Notes under the pieces: model-generated | Database searches by the model: none | What the model saw: only the letters and a program-made list of their open reading frames with translations | What the model was told of the DNA's origin: nothing | Position numbers and translations under genes: made by a program | Shown here: in pieces, positions 63,809-64,000 of the stretch | How positions within the stretch are numbered: position 1 is the stretch's first letter | Layout: every line of letters starts with the position of its first letter | Assembly: GCF_003244875.1 (NCBI RefSeq) | Contig: NZ_LXXZ01000048.1 | Span: forward strand, 51,558 to 115,557 | Origin: Stenotrophomonas sepilia | Lineage (GTDB): Bacteria > Pseudomonadota > Gammaproteobacteria > Xanthomonadales > Xanthomonadaceae | Direction: 5' to 3' | DNA length: 64,000 bases

Positions 63809-63949
63809 GCTTTTGACTTTGATCTTCTTTTTTTTATTTTCCGTGGCGGACGCACACGGAAACTGTCAGAGGTCGGGCGGGGGTGGGTTCGCGGGGGTCA
63901 CGTCAGAGACGGGTTCACGGCGTCCCCCGCGCACCCACCTCGCCCGGCC
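63809..63949 (+). repeat. Long palindrome LP6 with its leader motifs
   Basis: GCTTTTGACTTTG (63809-63821), then a T-run of eight, GGAAACTGTC (63858-63867), 3 nt, and a palindrome with arms 63871-63897 and 63924-63949 (one bulge, a few mismatches). The core is shortened to a CGTC-AGA-GACG loop plus GGGTTCACGGCGT. The two leader motifs match those of LP2 exactly. Confidence 0.85.
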
Positions 63950-64000
63950 AAGCGCGGCTCGTGCTTTCGCGCCCCGCCACGAGGGGCTCAGCCGTTGGCC
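63950..64000. other. Window end in non-coding repeat DNA
   Basis: CCACGAGGGGCTCAGCCGTT near the edge resembles the right outer arm of LP4 (35758-35784), so another palindrome may continue past the window. Confidence 0.5.

Overview
The window is GC-rich (about 66-70%), densely coded chromosomal DNA from a gammaproteobacterium of the Xanthomonadaceae, most likely Stenotrophomonas (maltophilia complex). Supporting this are numerous short palindromic repeats that begin with GTAG (the SMAG type known from S. maltophilia), Xanthomonad-style large TonB-dependent receptors and propeller-type hybrid kinases, a metX-metB-hom operon behind a SAM riboswitch, and a pil-chp gene order related to that of Pseudomonas. 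I see no tRNA, rRNA, insertion sequence, prophage or CRISPR array. The ends cut through an MdtD-like exporter (left) and a non-coding repeat region (right).

Layout. 1-8.8 kb: end of an MdtD-type MFS exporter, then two tandem paralogous hybrid sensor kinases. 9-11 kb: a yceI-cytochrome b561-yceI operon and a small glutaredoxin-like gene. 11-20.8 kb: sdaA, an exported alpha/beta hydrolase, the hom-metB-metX operon (minus strand) under an S-box riboswitch, an M23 peptidase, prfC and a hemolysin III family gene. 20.9-27.5 kb: an AsmA-family protein, a 490-bp non-coding block with two long palindromes, the mtgA-glycosyltransferase-CBS operon, hslO and an exported beta-rich protein. 27.9-35.6 kb: a TonB-dependent receptor, then a TetR regulator divergent from a lipid operon (hydrolase, fadE, DUF4442 protein). 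35.8-41.7 kb: DUF1304, an NTP/NDP-exchange-type transporter, a serine hydrolase, an SDR with a divergent LysR regulator, and a Lys/Ala-repeat histone H1-like gene with a long leader. 42.4-49.4 kb: gcvH, gcvT, a small membrane protein, then the tightly overlapping ynfA-mazG-cysQ-nudE operon, and bioA-rsmE. 49.4-63.5 kb: the twitching-motility chemosensory cluster pilG-pilH-pilI-pilJ-chpA-chpB-chpC (minus strand), with divergent gshB and tonB.

How the genes work together. The metX-metB-hom genes feed homoserine into methionine synthesis and are probably switched off by S-adenosylmethionine at the RNA level. The Pil-Chp genes form one phosphorelay controlling type IV pili. FadE, the hydrolase and the hotdog protein form a fatty-acid catabolism unit, probably repressed by the adjacent TetR protein through an operator overlapping the promoter. 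NudE, CysQ and MazG all degrade by-product nucleotides.

The least explained signal is a family of at least six long palindromes (about 80-175 bp). Their cores are conserved, while their arms differ between copies yet stay self-complementary within each copy. Some sit in larger composite modules with conserved flanks. I do not know a name for this family.
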